Source: Thioclava pacifica DSM 10166
GTDB lineage: Bacteria > Pseudomonadota > Alphaproteobacteria > Rhodobacterales > Rhodobacteraceae
Reading direction: 5' to 3'
Length of the DNA: 64,000 nt
NCBI RefSeq assembly: GCF_000714535.1
Contig: NZ_AUND01000002.1
Coordinates: forward strand, 1 to 64,000
The notes under the pieces are model-generated. The model saw only the letters and a list, made by a program, of their open reading frames with translations, was not told where the DNA came from and did no database searches. The position numbers and the translations under genes were made by a program. This document shows, one piece after another, positions 24,409-33,756 of the stretch; the first letter of the stretch is position 1; every line of letters begins with the position of its first letter.

Positions 24409-25443
24409 CTAGACATTCTCCGGGGTGACGATCTCGAACGGGATCGCTTTTTGCACCGGGGTCATGGTTGCGCCCCCTTCGACCGCGTCGATCATGGTCT
24501 GGACGAGGGCCGCGGAGGTCGCCTCCAGCGGGTGGCACAGCGCGGCGGTGATCAGCCCCTCCGACAGACCCTTGCGGGTTTCGGGGCCGATGTCACGGCA
24601 GATCAGTTTGATATTGGCGCGGCGTTCGGGCGGCACTTCGCGCAGGGCGCGCAACACGCCCGAGATCCCGCCGCCGACCATGAGGATGCCGTTCAGGTCA
24701 TCCGTAGTCTGCAGCAGCTGCTTGATCATGCGATAGGCTTCGGTCGTTTCCTCATGGGTGGGGCGGCTGTCCTCGACTGTCAGGTGCGGGGCGTGTTCGC
24801 GCAGGTAAGAGCGGAAGCTCGCATCGGCCACGTCCTGACACTGGTAGCGGTGATTGCCCAGAAACACGGCGACGCGTCCCGGCCCGTGGGTCATCTGCGA
24901 GATGAACCAGGCGGCCGTGCGTCCGAGCTTCCAGTTGTCGGTGCCGACATAGCCCGCGCGTTCGGGGGCGGATTGGTCGGTGATATAGGTGACGACGGGT
25001 TTGCCCATCTCGCGCAGCTCGCGGATTGTGTGCCCGATCTGGGGGTGATCGGCGGCGATGATTGCGACCGCATCACAGGCCTGCCCCAAGGCGCGCAGGC
25101 GCTGCGAGATGTTCTCGGGGGTCAAAAGGTCCACGAAGTCGACCAGTGGATCGACCACTTCGAGTGGGCGTGACCGGCAGGCCTCGACGGCCTTGCGGCC
25201 GAAAAGCTGGTAAAGCTCGCGCGAGGATTGCTGCAACAAGAAGCCGAGTTTGTAATGCGGCGCGCTCTTGCGCAGCTGATCCTCGATCGCCCCAAGACCA
25301 TAGAAGCCGATTTTCTCAGCCGCAGCCTGCACCCTTTGAACGGTCATCGGCTTCACGCGCGTGGCGCCGGACAGGATACGATTCACTGTAGAAACAGAGA
25401 CTTCGGCCTCTTTGGCCAGATCGGCAATGGTCGGTCGGTTCAT
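24409..25443 (-). CDS. LacI family transcriptional regulator of the inositol cluster
   Basis: A 344-residue LacI-type repressor. Residues 1-50 hold the helix-turn-helix and hinge (IADLAKEAEVSVSTVNRILSG), followed by a periplasmic-binding-protein-like effector domain. The ATG at 25443 gives the standard MNRPTIADLA start. It is divergent from the inositol importer and a perfect inverted repeat lies in between at 25465-25485. Repression released by an inositol or inosose derivative is a reasonable inference. Confidence 0.9.
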   Translation of the reverse strand: MNRPTIADLAKEAEVSVSTVNRILSGATRVKPMTVQRVQAAAEKIGFYGLGAIEDQLRKSAPHYKLGFLLQQSSRELYQLFGRKAVEACRSRPLEVVDPLVDFVDLLTPENISQRLRALGQACDAVAIIAADHPQIGHTIRELREMGKPVVTYITDQSAPERAGYVGTDNWKLGRTAAWFISQMTHGPGRVAVFLGNHRYQCQDVADASFRSYLREHAPHLTVEDSRPTHEETTEAYRMIKQLLQTTDDLNGILMVGGGISGVLRALREVPPERRANIKLICRDIGPETRKGLSEGLITAALCHPLEATSAALVQTMIDAVEGGATMTPVQKAIPFEIVTPENV

Positions 25444-25464
25444 GTGAGGCGCCCTAAAATGTTT

Positions 25465-25485
25465 CATAATGAATGACACATTATG
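25465..25485. promoter_or_regulatory. Probable LacI-type operator
   Basis: CATAATG (25465-25471) and CATTATG (25479-25485) form a perfect inverted repeat with a seven-base spacer. It lies 22 bases upstream of the regulator start and 111 bases before the importer gene, in an A/T-rich patch, so it can cover both divergent promoters. Confidence 0.65.
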
Positions 25486-25595
25486 GCACTAATGCAATCA
25501 AAATAATCATTCCTTGTTTCCAGAATCTCTTCTGCGTCCTAACGTCGCTGGCACTGAAGCCCTGCGGAGGAGAGCGGGGCACCGGAGGAGACATC

Positions 25596-26570
25596 ATGAG
25601 TAAATTTACCCGGCTCGCGGCCACTGCCGCGACTGCCATCGCTGTTGCTTGCACCGCATCCGCCGTCATGGCGGCCGACATCTATGTCATCGGCGGCAAG
25701 CCCGACGACCCGTTCTGGTCGCGCGTCAAGAAAGGCGCCGAGGATGCCGGCATCGTCGCGCAAGCTCAGGGCGGTTCGGTCACTTGGCTCGGCCCGCAGA
25801 ACTACGACAACCTCGGCCCGGACGCAGCGGAACTGATCCGTCAGGCGATCGACCAGGGCGCGGACGCGATCGTCGGCCCCGACTGGGTTCCCGAAGCGAT
25901 GGACCCGGCCTTCAAGGCTGTCACCGATGCGGGCATCCCGCTGGTGATCTACAACGCCGGTGGCCTCGAAGCGGCCGACAAGCTCGGCGCGATGAACTAT
26001 GTCGGCGCGGTGGACTACAAGTCGGGCTATGCGGGCGGTGAGTATCTCGCGAAAGCCGGTCACAAGAACGGCGCCTGCGTCAACACCCTGCCGGGTGCGG
26101 CCAATATCGAAGCCTTCTGCAACGGCTTCAACGACGGTCTGAAGGCCGAGGGCGGCACCGGCTCGACCCTGCAACTGCCCGCGACCGCCTTTGGCGACGC
26201 GACCGCCGTTGCTCAGGCCGTGCGTGCGCACCTGCTCAAGAACCCCGATATCGACGCGATGTTCGCGATCGGCGACGGCGACACCAACGCCACCGTGTCG
26301 GGCATCCAGCAGGCTGGCAAGACCGGCAGCGTCCATGTCTGCGGCATGAACTTCAACGACTCGATCCTCGCCAACATCAAGGCGGGCTCGCAGGATTGCG
26401 CCATCGACCAGCAGGGCTATCAGCAGGGCTTCTTCGCCGTGTCGATCCTGAACAACTACGTCAATTACGGCGTGACCATCCCGACCCGTGAGGTCCTCAC
26501 CGGCCCGGGCGTGATCGACGCGAAGAACGTGGATCAGGTGATCGAAGGCGTGAAGGCCGGCGCACGCTGA
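25596..26570 (+). CDS. Sugar-type ABC substrate-binding protein (inositol)
   Basis: A 324-residue periplasmic protein of the RbsB class. The signal peptide ends at SAVMAA (about residue 25), then DIYVIGGKPDDPFWSRVKKG opens the first lobe; NAGG, DYKSGYAGGEYLA and AIGDGDTNATVSG are in the ligand-cleft regions. Position at the head of the iol genes indicates an inositol or inositol-like ligand. ATG at 25596 follows GGAGGAG. A strong hairpin follows the gene. Confidence 0.85.
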   Translation: MSKFTRLAATAATAIAVACTASAVMAADIYVIGGKPDDPFWSRVKKGAEDAGIVAQAQGGSVTWLGPQNYDNLGPDAAELIRQAIDQGADAIVGPDWVPEAMDPAFKAVTDAGIPLVIYNAGGLEAADKLGAMNYVGAVDYKSGYAGGEYLAKAGHKNGACVNTLPGAANIEAFCNGFNDGLKAEGGTGSTLQLPATAFGDATAVAQAVRAHLLKNPDIDAMFAIGDGDTNATVSGIQQAGKTGSVHVCGMNFNDSILANIKAGSQDCAIDQQGYQQGFFAVSILNNYVNYGVTIPTREVLTGPGVIDAKNVDQVIEGVKAGAR

Positions 26571-26612
26571 TCTGACACGCCGGGCGCCGCATCGAGCCGC
26601 GCCCGAAAGACC

Positions 26613-26651
26613 GAAGGTGGCCGCGCGCCTCGCGCGTGGGCGGTCACCTTC
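26613..26651 (+). repeat. Intercistronic hairpin after the inositol-binding gene
   Basis: GAAGGTGGCCGC (26613-26624) pairs with GCGGTCACCTTC (26640-26651), twelve pairs with one G-T, and no T-run follows. As with the other importers here, it sits directly after the binding-protein gene and probably stabilises that part of the mRNA. Confidence 0.65.
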
Positions 26652-26717
26652 AATACGGCCGGCACCCGTTACGGCGGGCATGAGGCCGACACACCAGACG
26701 CAACAGGAACCGCACAG

Positions 26718-27737
26718 ATGTCGATGCAATCGGAAGCCGGTGCGAATAGCTTTTCGCTCGGCAGTCTCATCCGGCGACCGGAGACGGGGTCCTTCCTCGG
26801 CTTTATCGTCGTCTACCTCTTCTTCGCGATCCTTGGCGGCGCTGTTTTCGTCGGCGCGCCCGGATGGTCGAGCTGGCTCAATATCGCGGCCGAGGTCGGG
26901 ATCATCGCGCTGCCGATCGGCTTGCTGATGATCGCGGGCGAGTTTGACCTCTCCGTTGGCGCGGTGGTGCCTGCGGCTTCTGTCACGACCGCGCTGCTGT
27001 GCGGCCATTTCGAACTTCCCGCACTGGTGGGTATCCTTGGCGGGCTCGGGCTCGGGCTTCTGGTGGGGCTGGCGAATGGGCTTCTCGTTACCCGCACCGC
27101 GATCCCGTCGCTGATCGTGACGATCGGCGTGATGTTCGCGGTGATGGGGCTGACGCTGGGCTTCGCGGTGCTGATCACCGGCTCGACCAGCCTCAGCTAT
27201 GTCCCCGGCCCGGTGACCAAGGCGCTGCTCGGCACCTTCATCGGCGGCATGTTCAACGTGTCGATCTTCTGGTGGCTCGGCTTCATCGCGGTCTATTTCT
27301 ACTTCCTGCACATCTCGCCGACCGGCAACTGGGTCTTTGCACTCGGGGGCGACGCCGAGAGTGCACGCAACGCGGGCGTTCCGACCGCCAAGCTCAAGAT
27401 CTCGCTCTTCATGATGTCGGGCTTCGGCGCTGCCTTTGTCGGCATCGCGCAGCTGATGACCTATCAGAGCGCACAGGTCGCAGGCGGGCAGCCCTTCATC
27501 TTCAACTCGATCATGTGCGTGGTCATCGGCGGTGTGCTGCTGACCGGCGGCGCAGGGTCGATCGTCGGGATCGTGCTCGGGACGATGACCTTCGCGGTGG
27601 TCAACCAGGGCATCTTCTTTGCCTCGCTCGACCCCAATATCGGCTCGATCATCATCGGCGCGTTGCTGCTGGCTGCGGTTCTCTCGAACGACACGTTCCG
27701 CACCCTCGCAACCACCTATGCAAGCAAGAAGAAGTGA
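26718..27737 (+). CDS. Sugar-type ABC permease (inositol importer)
   Basis: A 339-residue permease of the RbsC family with about eight to ten membrane segments. The family loop ALGGDAESARNAGVPTAKLK near residues 212-231 is the cytoplasmic coupling region, and MIAGEFDLSVGAVVP is the conserved substrate-path motif. It is one of two permeases, so the channel is probably a heterodimer with the product of 27748. Confidence 0.9.
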   Translation: MSMQSEAGANSFSLGSLIRRPETGSFLGFIVVYLFFAILGGAVFVGAPGWSSWLNIAAEVGIIALPIGLLMIAGEFDLSVGAVVPAASVTTALLCGHFELPALVGILGGLGLGLLVGLANGLLVTRTAIPSLIVTIGVMFAVMGLTLGFAVLITGSTSLSYVPGPVTKALLGTFIGGMFNVSIFWWLGFIAVYFYFLHISPTGNWVFALGGDAESARNAGVPTAKLKISLFMMSGFGAAFVGIAQLMTYQSAQVAGGQPFIFNSIMCVVIGGVLLTGGAGSIVGIVLGTMTFAVVNQGIFFASLDPNIGSIIIGALLLAAVLSNDTFRTLATTYASKKK

Positions 27738-27747
27738 GGGCTTAGAT

Positions 27748-28737
27748 ATGTTTGCAGGAATGCTTCGTAGGCCCTCCGCGGCTTCTATTCTCAGCCTGAT
27801 CGGCGTGCTTCTGGTCTATGTGATCCTCGGCGGCGTCGATCTGGGCAAGCTGATGGGCGCGGCCAGCTGGGTCAACTACGCCGCCCGCATCGGGATCGTT
27901 GCGCTCTTCGTGGGGCTGCTGATGATCTCGGGCGAGATCGACATTTCGATCGGTGCGATGATCCCGGCGGGTGCGATGACGACGGCCATCATCTCGGGCT
28001 ACTACGGCATGCCGATGATCTTCGGTGTGCTCGGCGCGCTGGCCATCGGCGTCATCGTGGGCCTGTTCAACGGCTATATCGTCACGCGGACCACGGTGCC
28101 CTCGCTGATCGTCACGCTCGGCACGCTGGTCGCCATGCAGGGCATAGTGCTCGCGGGTTCGAAACTGCTCACGGGGGGCGCCTCGGTGCCGCTGGAAGCC
28201 CCGGGCTGGGCCAAGACGATCTTCGGTGACCTGATGTTCGGCGGCAGCCACCAGGTCGTGATCCTGTGGTGGATCGGTCTCGCCGTGGTGGTCTGGTTCG
28301 TGATGCACGAGACCAAATACGGCAACTGGATCTTCGCCATCGGCGGCGACAAGGTCAGCGCCCGCAACGCCGGTATCCCGGTCGACAAGATCACCATCGC
28401 GCTCTTCGTGGGCACCGCCACTGCCGCCTCCTTTGTGGGGATGTGCAACGCGATCCTGTTCAACTCGGCGCAGGTCTCGGGCGGGATGAACGACATCTTC
28501 AACATCATCGTGAGCGTCGTCGTCGGCGGCGTGCTCCTGACCGGCGGCTTCGGATCGATCCCCGGCGTGTTCATCGGCACGATCACCTTCGCCATCGTGA
28601 ACAAGGGGATCGATTTCACCTCCATCGACCGGAATTGGTCGAACCTCATCATCGGCATCATGCTCCTGATCGCGGTCGGTATGAACGAGACCTTCCGCAA
28701 AAAGGCGATGACCGCCGCCAAGAAGAAGAAAGGCTGA
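27748..28737 (+). CDS. Second sugar-type ABC permease (inositol importer)
   Basis: A 329-residue RbsC-type permease with the same motifs as its neighbour (MISGEIDISIGAMIPAG and AIGGDKVSARNAGIPVDK). ATG at 27748 starts after GAGGGCTTAG; an upstream in-frame extension lies inside the first permease gene and was rejected. It is followed after four bases by the ATPase. Confidence 0.9.
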   Translation: MFAGMLRRPSAASILSLIGVLLVYVILGGVDLGKLMGAASWVNYAARIGIVALFVGLLMISGEIDISIGAMIPAGAMTTAIISGYYGMPMIFGVLGALAIGVIVGLFNGYIVTRTTVPSLIVTLGTLVAMQGIVLAGSKLLTGGASVPLEAPGWAKTIFGDLMFGGSHQVVILWWIGLAVVVWFVMHETKYGNWIFAIGGDKVSARNAGIPVDKITIALFVGTATAASFVGMCNAILFNSAQVSGGMNDIFNIIVSVVVGGVLLTGGFGSIPGVFIGTITFAIVNKGIDFTSIDRNWSNLIIGIMLLIAVGMNETFRKKAMTAAKKKKG

Positions 28738-28741
28738 AACC

Positions 28742-29572
28742 ATGTCTGACGCAAAAGTGGTTCTCGAACTGAAGAATGTCGACAAAAGCTTCGGCCCGAT
28801 CGACGTGCTCCATGAAATCTCGCTGAAGGTCCGCGAAGGCGAAGTGCTCTGCCTTCTGGGCGATAACGGCGCGGGCAAGTCGACCCTCATCAAGACGCTG
28901 GCGGGCGTGCATGCGCCGACCCGCGGCGAGATCCTGGTCGATGGCGAGCCGGTGAGCTTCGCCGGTCCGCGCGACGCGCAGGATCGCGGCATCGCCACCG
29001 TGCACCAGTTCGGCGGCACCTATCCGTTGATGTCGGTGGGGCGCAACTTCTTCATGGGCGTGGAGCCGACCAAGGGCTTCGGTCCGTTCAAGGTCTTCGA
29101 CCGCGCGACCGCCAACCGGATCGCGGTGGAAGAAGTCCAGAAGATGGGCATCACCCGGATCGACGACGGCGACCGTCTGGTCGGCGGGTTGTCCGGCGGG
29201 GAGCGCCAGTCGCTCGCCATTGCCCGCGCGGTCTATTTCGGCGCCCGCGTGCTGATCCTCGATGAGCCGACCGCGGCCCTTGGCGTGAAGCAGGCGGCCC
29301 ACGTTCTGCGCATCGTCAACGAGGCCAAGAAGCGCGGCCTCGCGGTGATCTTCATCACCCACCAGGTGATGCACGCGATGACCGTGGGCGACCATTTCGC
29401 GGTGCTGATCCGTGGCGCGATCGCCGCCGATTTCCGCAAAGGCGAGAAGACCCGCGAAGAGATCACCGACCTGATGGCCGGCGGTGAGACGATGGCCGAT
29501 CTCGAGGCCTCGATCGAGGGCTACATGGAAACCCACGAGGGTCACCCGCCCAAGACCGAACCCGCCGAATAA
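28742..29572 (+). CDS. Single-domain ABC ATPase (inositol importer)
   Basis: A 276-residue ATPase with Walker A LLGDNGAGKSTLIK (about 38-50), signature LSGGERQSLAIARAV and Walker B VLILDEPTAAL. Most sugar importers of the RbsABC class use a two-domain ATPase of about 500 residues; this is a half-length FrcA-like form that must dimerise. It is followed by a hairpin before the catabolic genes. Confidence 0.9.
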   Translation: MSDAKVVLELKNVDKSFGPIDVLHEISLKVREGEVLCLLGDNGAGKSTLIKTLAGVHAPTRGEILVDGEPVSFAGPRDAQDRGIATVHQFGGTYPLMSVGRNFFMGVEPTKGFGPFKVFDRATANRIAVEEVQKMGITRIDDGDRLVGGLSGGERQSLAIARAVYFGARVLILDEPTAALGVKQAAHVLRIVNEAKKRGLAVIFITHQVMHAMTVGDHFAVLIRGAIAADFRKGEKTREEITDLMAGGETMADLEASIEGYMETHEGHPPKTEPAE

Positions 29573-29584
29573 GCATACCTCCCC

Positions 29585-29612
29585 GCCCGCGCCGGATGCG
29601 TCTGGTGCGGGC
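29585..29612 (+). repeat. Hairpin between importer and catabolic genes
   Basis: GCCCGCGCC (29585-29593) pairs with GGTGCGGGC (29604-29612) with one G-T pair. There is no T-run. It separates the ABC genes from the enzyme genes in the same direction and may attenuate or stabilise. Confidence 0.5.
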
Positions 29613-29641
29613 CCCCAAAATCCCATCCCGGAGGACCGGAC

Positions 29642-30541
29642 ATGAAAATCGCCCTCGACCCGTTTATGCATCGCCACCTCTCGCTCGAAGAGATGCCGTC
29701 GAAAGTCAAAGAGCTTGGCTACGACTGGATCGAGCTTTCGCCGCGCGGCGATTTCCTCGAATGGTTCAAGGCGCCGCGCGTCTTCCCCGACCGCATCAAG
29801 AGCTTCAAGAAGGCTCTGAAGGATGCCGATGTCGGCATCGCGACGCTGCTGCCCATGTATCGCTGGGCCTCCAATGACGAGGAAGAGCGCAAGGCCGCCG
29901 TGCGCCACTGGAAGCGCGCCATCGAGATCGCGGTCGAGATGGAAGTCGACACGATGAACTCGGAATTCGGCCGTGGTCCGCATCCCGACAAGGGCACCTG
30001 CTATTGCTGCCATACCGGAAGCATGGTCGAGGCCTGCGAAGATGCGTGGTGGCGCTCGATGGAAGAGCTGGTGCCGATTTTCGAGCGCGAAGGCATCAAC
30101 CTGCATATCGAGCCGCACCCGGAAGACTGGGTCGAGACGCTGCAACCCTCCGTGGACCTGATCCGCACGGTGAACTCGAAAAACGTGCGCTTCCTCTACT
30201 GCACGCCGCACACCTTCTATTTCGGTGACGACACGGTCGCGATGCTGCGCGAATGCGCCGACGTGCTGGCCCATGTCCATATCGCGGACACGTTCAACCA
30301 CAAGGCCAGCTCGGGGCTGCGCTACATCGTCAACCCGCCCGGCTCGACCGCGCGCGTGCACCAGCACCTCAATATCGGTCAGGGCGAAGTGCCGTGGGAT
30401 GACTTCTACCGCACGCTCGCCGAGATCGGCTTCGACGGCATCATGACGGCCTGCGTCTTCGCCTGGGAAGAGAAGGCCGACGAGTCCGGCAAGTTCATGC
30501 GCGCAGAAATGCAGCGCCTGATCGACAAGCATTTCAAGTGA
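29642..30541 (+). CDS. TIM-barrel sugar isomerase/epimerase-like protein
   Basis: A 299-residue xylose-isomerase-like TIM barrel (COG1082 type). Possible metal ligands are Glu in MNSEFGRG (about residue 107), the HIEPHPED motif near 154-161, and the His-Asp of HVHIADT. An unusual Cys-rich segment CYCCHTG occurs near residue 120. It precedes iolG by ten bases, forming the first dehydrogenase/barrel pair of the operon. Reaction unknown; inosose isomerisation or dehydration is likely. Confidence 0.75.
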   Translation: MKIALDPFMHRHLSLEEMPSKVKELGYDWIELSPRGDFLEWFKAPRVFPDRIKSFKKALKDADVGIATLLPMYRWASNDEEERKAAVRHWKRAIEIAVEMEVDTMNSEFGRGPHPDKGTCYCCHTGSMVEACEDAWWRSMEELVPIFEREGINLHIEPHPEDWVETLQPSVDLIRTVNSKNVRFLYCTPHTFYFGDDTVAMLRECADVLAHVHIADTFNHKASSGLRYIVNPPGSTARVHQHLNIGQGEVPWDDFYRTLAEIGFDGIMTACVFAWEEKADESGKFMRAEMQRLIDKHFK

Positions 30542-30551
30542 GGATCACGCC

Positions 30552-31577
30552 ATGGCACTGAAAATCGGAGTCATCGGCACGGGGATGATCGGGGTCGATC
30601 ACATCCGTCGCCTGACGCAGGTCCTCTCGGGGGCCGAGATCACGGCGGTCACCGATATCGACCGCGCGCGCGCCGAGGCCGCAGCGCCCAAAGGCGCGCA
30701 GGTCTTCGACACGCCGAAGGAGCTGATCGGCTCGGACGCGGTCGAGGCGGTGGTGATCTGTTCCTGGGGCCCCGCCCACGAAGAGCAACTGCTCGACTGC
30801 ATCGCGGCCGGCAAGCCGGTGTTCTGCGAGAAACCGCTGGTGACCTCGGAGGCCGCCGCGAAACGCGTGATTGAGGCCGAGGTGGCCTTTGGCCGTCGCC
30901 TCGTGCAGGTGGGCTTCATGCGCCGTTTCGATGCGGATTACCGTCGTCTGAAAGCGGTGATTGACGGGGGCAGCCTCGGTGCGCCGCTGATGTATCACTC
31001 GACCCATCGCAACGCGTCGGTGCCCGAGGGGCTCTATACCTCGGACATGCCGCTCAACGACACGCTGGTCCACGACGCGGATATCTCGCGCTGGCTTCTG
31101 GACGACGAGGTGGCTGCGGTCGAAGTGCGCGTCCCGCGCCGCTCGACCCGTGGCGGTGAGCTGCGCGACCCGACCATCGTGCTGCTGCACATGACCTCGG
31201 GCGCGATTGTCGATGTCGAGATCTCGGTGAACATCGCCTATGGCTACGACATCCGCGGCGAGGTGAGTTGCGAGATGGGTGTCGCAGCGCTGCCGAACCG
31301 TCCCGCGACGGTGATCTCGGATCGCTTCGGCATCCGCCAGGCGATCCCCGAGGATTGGCGCGAGCGTTTCATCGAAGCCTATGACCAGGAATTCCGCGAA
31401 TGGATCGTGGCGGCAGGGCAGGGCACCGCGACCGGCCCCTCCACCTGGGATGGCTACGCGGCCACGCTGGTCGGTGACGCGGCGCTGCGCGCGGTTGCCA
31501 GCGGCACCCGCGAGAGCATCGAGATGATCGAAAAGCCCGCGCTTTACGGCCCGGCCCCCGCATTGGCGGCGGAGTGA
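30552..31577 (+). CDS. iolG: Inositol 2-dehydrogenase
   Basis: Oxidises myo-inositol to scyllo-inosose with NAD+. The 341-residue protein matches IolG closely along its length: [38 protein letters not shown] with the conserved [25 protein letters not shown] with catalytic Asp and His, and GPSTWDGY near the C-terminus. It is the entry enzyme of the iol trunk. Confidence 0.92.
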   Translation: MALKIGVIGTGMIGVDHIRRLTQVLSGAEITAVTDIDRARAEAAAPKGAQVFDTPKELIGSDAVEAVVICSWGPAHEEQLLDCIAAGKPVFCEKPLVTSEAAAKRVIEAEVAFGRRLVQVGFMRRFDADYRRLKAVIDGGSLGAPLMYHSTHRNASVPEGLYTSDMPLNDTLVHDADISRWLLDDEVAAVEVRVPRRSTRGGELRDPTIVLLHMTSGAIVDVEISVNIAYGYDIRGEVSCEMGVAALPNRPATVISDRFGIRQAIPEDWRERFIEAYDQEFREWIVAAGQGTATGPSTWDGYAATLVGDAALRAVASGTRESIEMIEKPALYGPAPALAAE

Positions 31578-31607
31578 TCTGACAGGCATTGGTAAAGGCA
31601 AGACACC

Positions 31608-32777
31608 ATGATCAACGGTGAAAGAACGATCGAGAGGCCGCTCCGCTGGGGCATGATCGGCGGCGGCCGCACGGGGCAGGTGGGTTACAAGCACCGCACC
31701 GGGGCACTGCGCGACGGCACGTATCAGCTGATCGCGGGCGCCTTCGACCTCGATGCCGAGCGTGGGCGCGATTTCGGCACCAAGCTCGGCGTGGCGGACG
31801 ACCGCTGCTACGCAACCTATCAGGACCTGATCGCGGGTGAGGCAGGGCGCGAGGACGGGGTCGAGGTGGTCTCGATTGCCACCCCGAACTTCACTCATTT
31901 CGAGATCACCAAAGCCTGCCTTGAGGCCGGGCTGCACGTGATCTGCGAAAAGCCGCTGTTCTTCACTGTCGCCGAGTGCGACGAGGTGGCGGCGCTGGCA
32001 GCGTCGAAGGGGCTGATTGTCGGCGTGACCTATGGCTTCACCGGCCATCCACTGGTGCACCAGATGGCCGCGATGGTGGCCAAGGGGATGCTGGGCGAGA
32101 TCCGCATCGTCGACATGGCCTATACCCACGGCTTCAACTCTGGCGACGATGACAGCGCCGATGCCGTGAAGTGGCGCACCAATCCCAAGACCGCCGGTCC
32201 GACCTTCGTGCTCGGCGATATCGGGACGCATCTCTACTACCTCTCGGAAGTGGTGCTGCCGCATCTGAAAGTGGCGAAACTGCTCTGTGATCGCACCGCG
32301 TTCATCCCTTCGCGCGCCCCGCTGGAAGACCATGCGACGGTCTTGATGCATTACGACAATGGCGCGCGCGGGCGGCTTTGGGTGTCCTCGGTCGATGCCG
32401 GGAACATGGGTTCGCAGCGCTATCGCTTCGTGGGCTCGAAAGCCTCGGTCGCGTGGTCGGATACGCATCCCGATCAGCTCGTCTATCAGGTTCAGGGCGA
32501 GCCCGAGCGCATCTTGCATCACGGCATGCCTTATCTGGAAGACGAGAGCCTCGCCTGCGACCGGATGGGGGCGCTGCACACCGAAGGTCTGGGCGATAGC
32601 TGGGCCAATATCTACCTCTGGATCGCCGAAGCTATCGACGCGGCGGAACGCGACGATGAGGCCTTCCTGAAAAACCACCATTACCCGGGCATCGCGGCGG
32701 GCACCGAAGGCGTGCGCTGGCTCGAGACCTGCGTGCGCTCGGCCGATGCAGGCAGCGCCTGGGTCGATTTCGAATAA
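31608..32777 (+). CDS. Gfo/Idh/MocA family oxidoreductase
   Basis: A 389-residue dehydrogenase with Rossmann motif GMIGGGRTGQVG near residue 15, CEKPLFFTV at about 110 and a GDIGTHLYYL catalytic segment near 205. It is longer than IolG and of a different subgroup that includes sugar 3-dehydrogenases such as levoglucosan dehydrogenase; the substrate cannot be fixed. It is followed by a TIM-barrel gene, making a second dehydrogenase/barrel pair. Confidence 0.85.
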   Translation: MINGERTIERPLRWGMIGGGRTGQVGYKHRTGALRDGTYQLIAGAFDLDAERGRDFGTKLGVADDRCYATYQDLIAGEAGREDGVEVVSIATPNFTHFEITKACLEAGLHVICEKPLFFTVAECDEVAALAASKGLIVGVTYGFTGHPLVHQMAAMVAKGMLGEIRIVDMAYTHGFNSGDDDSADAVKWRTNPKTAGPTFVLGDIGTHLYYLSEVVLPHLKVAKLLCDRTAFIPSRAPLEDHATVLMHYDNGARGRLWVSSVDAGNMGSQRYRFVGSKASVAWSDTHPDQLVYQVQGEPERILHHGMPYLEDESLACDRMGALHTEGLGDSWANIYLWIAEAIDAAERDDEAFLKNHHYPGIAAGTEGVRWLETCVRSADAGSAWVDFE

Positions 32778-32802
32778 CCCCTCTCAACAAGGATACCGAG
32801 AG

Positions 32803-33744
32803 ATGAAACTTTCCATTTGCACCGATGTCATGGGCAACCTGTCCTTCACCGATATGCTCGACAAATGCGTCGAGCTGGGCGTCGAAGGGATCGAGATGAC
32901 CGGCGGCGGCTGGTCGCCGGGCCCGCATTTCCGCGCCGATGAGCTGCTGGCCGATAAGGGCCTGCTGAAGTCCAAGCTCAAGGAGATCGAGGCCCGTGGC
33001 CTTCAGATCGCGGCGCTCAACTGCTCGGCCAACCCGCTCGATCCGGGCGCGATGGGCAAGCGGCACCTCAAAGAGATGAAAGAGACGATCCAGCTTGCCG
33101 GCGAGATCGGCGTGAAAAAGATCGTCACCATGTCGGGCCTGCCCGAAGCGGCCCCCGGCGATATGGTTCCGAACTGGCTGGTCTATACCAAAAGCTGGCC
33201 CGACGAGATGCCCGAGCGCGACCGCTACCAGTGGGAAGACCGCGCTTTCCCGCTGTGGCACGATCTGGTCGCTCACGCGAAAGCCTGCGGCGTCGAGAAA
33301 TACGCGCTCGAGAACTTCTCGGCCATGCTGGTCTGGAACCCGGAAACCCTGTTCCGCCTGCGCAACGAGGTCGGCCCGATGGTCGGCATGAACCTCGACC
33401 CCAGCCACCTGTTCTGGAAAGGCGCCGAGCCGATCGCCGTGGCGCGCGCCCTTGGCGATGCGATCCACCACGTCCACGGCAAGGACACAAGGATCGAGCG
33501 TGGCTTGGCCGATGTGAACGGCCTGCTGGAGCTGAAAGAGGTGACCGATGTCGCCAATCGCAGCTGGAACTATGTCGCCGTCGGCGCGGGTCACGACCTG
33601 CAATACTGGAAGGAATTCTTCTCGGTCGTCGGCATGATGGGCTATGACGACTGGGTGTCGCTGGAGATGGAAGATTTCACCATGTCCACCGAAGCGGGCA
33701 TCCAGTCCTCGATCGACGCGCTGCAAGCGACGATCATCCGCTAA
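32803..33744 (+). CDS. TIM-barrel sugar isomerase/epimerase-like protein
   Basis: A 313-residue COG1082-type TIM barrel. Likely metal residues lie in YALENFSAML (Glu near 168), MNLDPSHLFW (Asp, His near 203-206), HHVHGKDTR and SLEMEDF (Glu near 289). ATG at 32803 was chosen with GATACCGAGAG upstream. Together with the preceding Gfo/Idh/MocA gene it could process a keto-sugar or keto-inositol made by that dehydrogenase. Confidence 0.8.
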   Translation: MKLSICTDVMGNLSFTDMLDKCVELGVEGIEMTGGGWSPGPHFRADELLADKGLLKSKLKEIEARGLQIAALNCSANPLDPGAMGKRHLKEMKETIQLAGEIGVKKIVTMSGLPEAAPGDMVPNWLVYTKSWPDEMPERDRYQWEDRAFPLWHDLVAHAKACGVEKYALENFSAMLVWNPETLFRLRNEVGPMVGMNLDPSHLFWKGAEPIAVARALGDAIHHVHGKDTRIERGLADVNGLLELKEVTDVANRSWNYVAVGAGHDLQYWKEFFSVVGMMGYDDWVSLEMEDFTMSTEAGIQSSIDALQATIIR

Positions 33745-33756
33745 GGGGCTGAAACC

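Noticed and set aside
24193-25173. A 326-codon open frame on the + strand over the LacI-type gene
   Set aside because: The - strand encodes a clear helix-turn-helix and effector domain; the + frame has no recognisable features.
25484-25499. TGGCAC near 25484 as a sigma-54 promoter
   Set aside because: The GG and GC elements are not ten bases apart, and a LacI-type operator explains the site better.
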